NCBI GenBank assembly: GCA_020746105.1
Contig: CM036624.1
Span: 29,472,084-29,536,083, forward strand
DNA: 64,000 bases
Reading direction: 5' to 3'
Source: Trogon surrucura
Lineage: Eukaryota; Chordata; Aves; Trogoniformes; Trogonidae
Positions 63,780 through 64,000 of this stretch are shown in pieces. Both the position numbers and the translations under genes were made by a program. Under the pieces are notes generated by a model. That model searched no databases, was not told the origin of the DNA, and saw nothing but the letters and a program-made list of their open reading frames with translations. Each line of letters begins with the position of its first letter. The stretch's first letter is position 1.

Positions 63780-64000
63780 CTTTCCTAACCCCGTATCCTG
63801 GCCGGCGGTAGGAATACGCACGCCACTTAAATTCCCCCGACAAAATGGAAATGGAAAGTCTTCGGTTTAGTTGAAAAGAACAGCGAATTCTGCTCGCAAT
63901 CTGTAATGCAATTAGCGTTATTTGACTTGGCAGCATTCGGAGGGCCTGCGTGGGCTGCAGGCTGCAAGGGCCTGGAGTCAGCCTCCGTCTAGAAGGCAAG
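63780..64000. promoter_or_regulatory. Candidate conserved non-coding element at window end
   Basis: CpG-retaining, non-repetitive sequence with a homeodomain cluster TAATGCAATTAGCG (63904-63917). It may continue beyond the window. No protein signature in any frame. Confidence 0.35.

Noticed and set aside
1..64000. CRISPR arrays, operons, phage or other microbial systems
   Set aside because: Spliced vertebrate gene structure, CR1 elements and base composition show nuclear bird DNA. No regularly spaced repeats were found.

Overview
The window looks like avian nuclear DNA. It carries CR1 retrotransposon 3' ends with the bird-typical terminal ATTCT(A/G)TG(AT) motif, and three short elements that fuse a tRNA-like head to a CR1 tail. 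That architecture is known from passerine birds (TguSINE1-type SINEs), so a passerine is my best guess. The order is an inference and was not tested. Coding sequence makes up about 1.5% of the window and all of it belongs to one gene.

The gene is HS2ST1, heparan sulfate 2-O-sulfotransferase 1, on the + strand. Positions 1-31897 are the 3' part of intron 1. Coding exons 2-7 lie at 31898-32136, 38515-38600, 42224-42362, 44457-44554, 45742-45899 and 46975-47201, all with GT-AG borders and compatible phases. They total 947 nt. With the 124 nt that exon 1 (outside the window) must supply, this makes exactly the 356 codons plus stop expected for the family. All the catalytic and PAPS-binding residues I could place are intact. 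The 3' UTR starts at 47202. Its end is not settled by sequence alone; the best canonical poly(A) signal is at 50837-50842.

Introns and flanks hold three tRNA-headed SINEs (14326, 25669, 51739), one headless minus-strand relative (7375), three CR1 3' ends (18612, 60787, 61421), short tandem repeats and low-complexity GT-rich tracts. One antisense feature is unusual: a 23-T run preceded (on the minus strand) by AATAAA at 9627-9632, suggesting a retroposed or antisense transcript 3' end.

Downstream of HS2ST1, about 50.9-64.0 kb, I see no convincing coding sequence. In vertebrates HS2ST1 is followed by a gene-poor interval leading to LMO4, and the far end fits this: a CpG-island-like block near 62.0-62.4 kb is followed by AT-rich, homeodomain-motif-rich stretches (62.44-62.95 and 63.78-64.0 kb) that read like conserved developmental regulatory DNA. 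Conservation itself could not be tested here.

The observation I rate highest is that reading through the exon 5 splice donor gives an in-frame stop immediately after Trp229, with an AATAAA about 620 nt into intron 5. This is a ready-made short isoform lacking the C-terminal part of the enzyme. I found no CRISPR array, operon or other prokaryotic system, and no intact transposon ORF.
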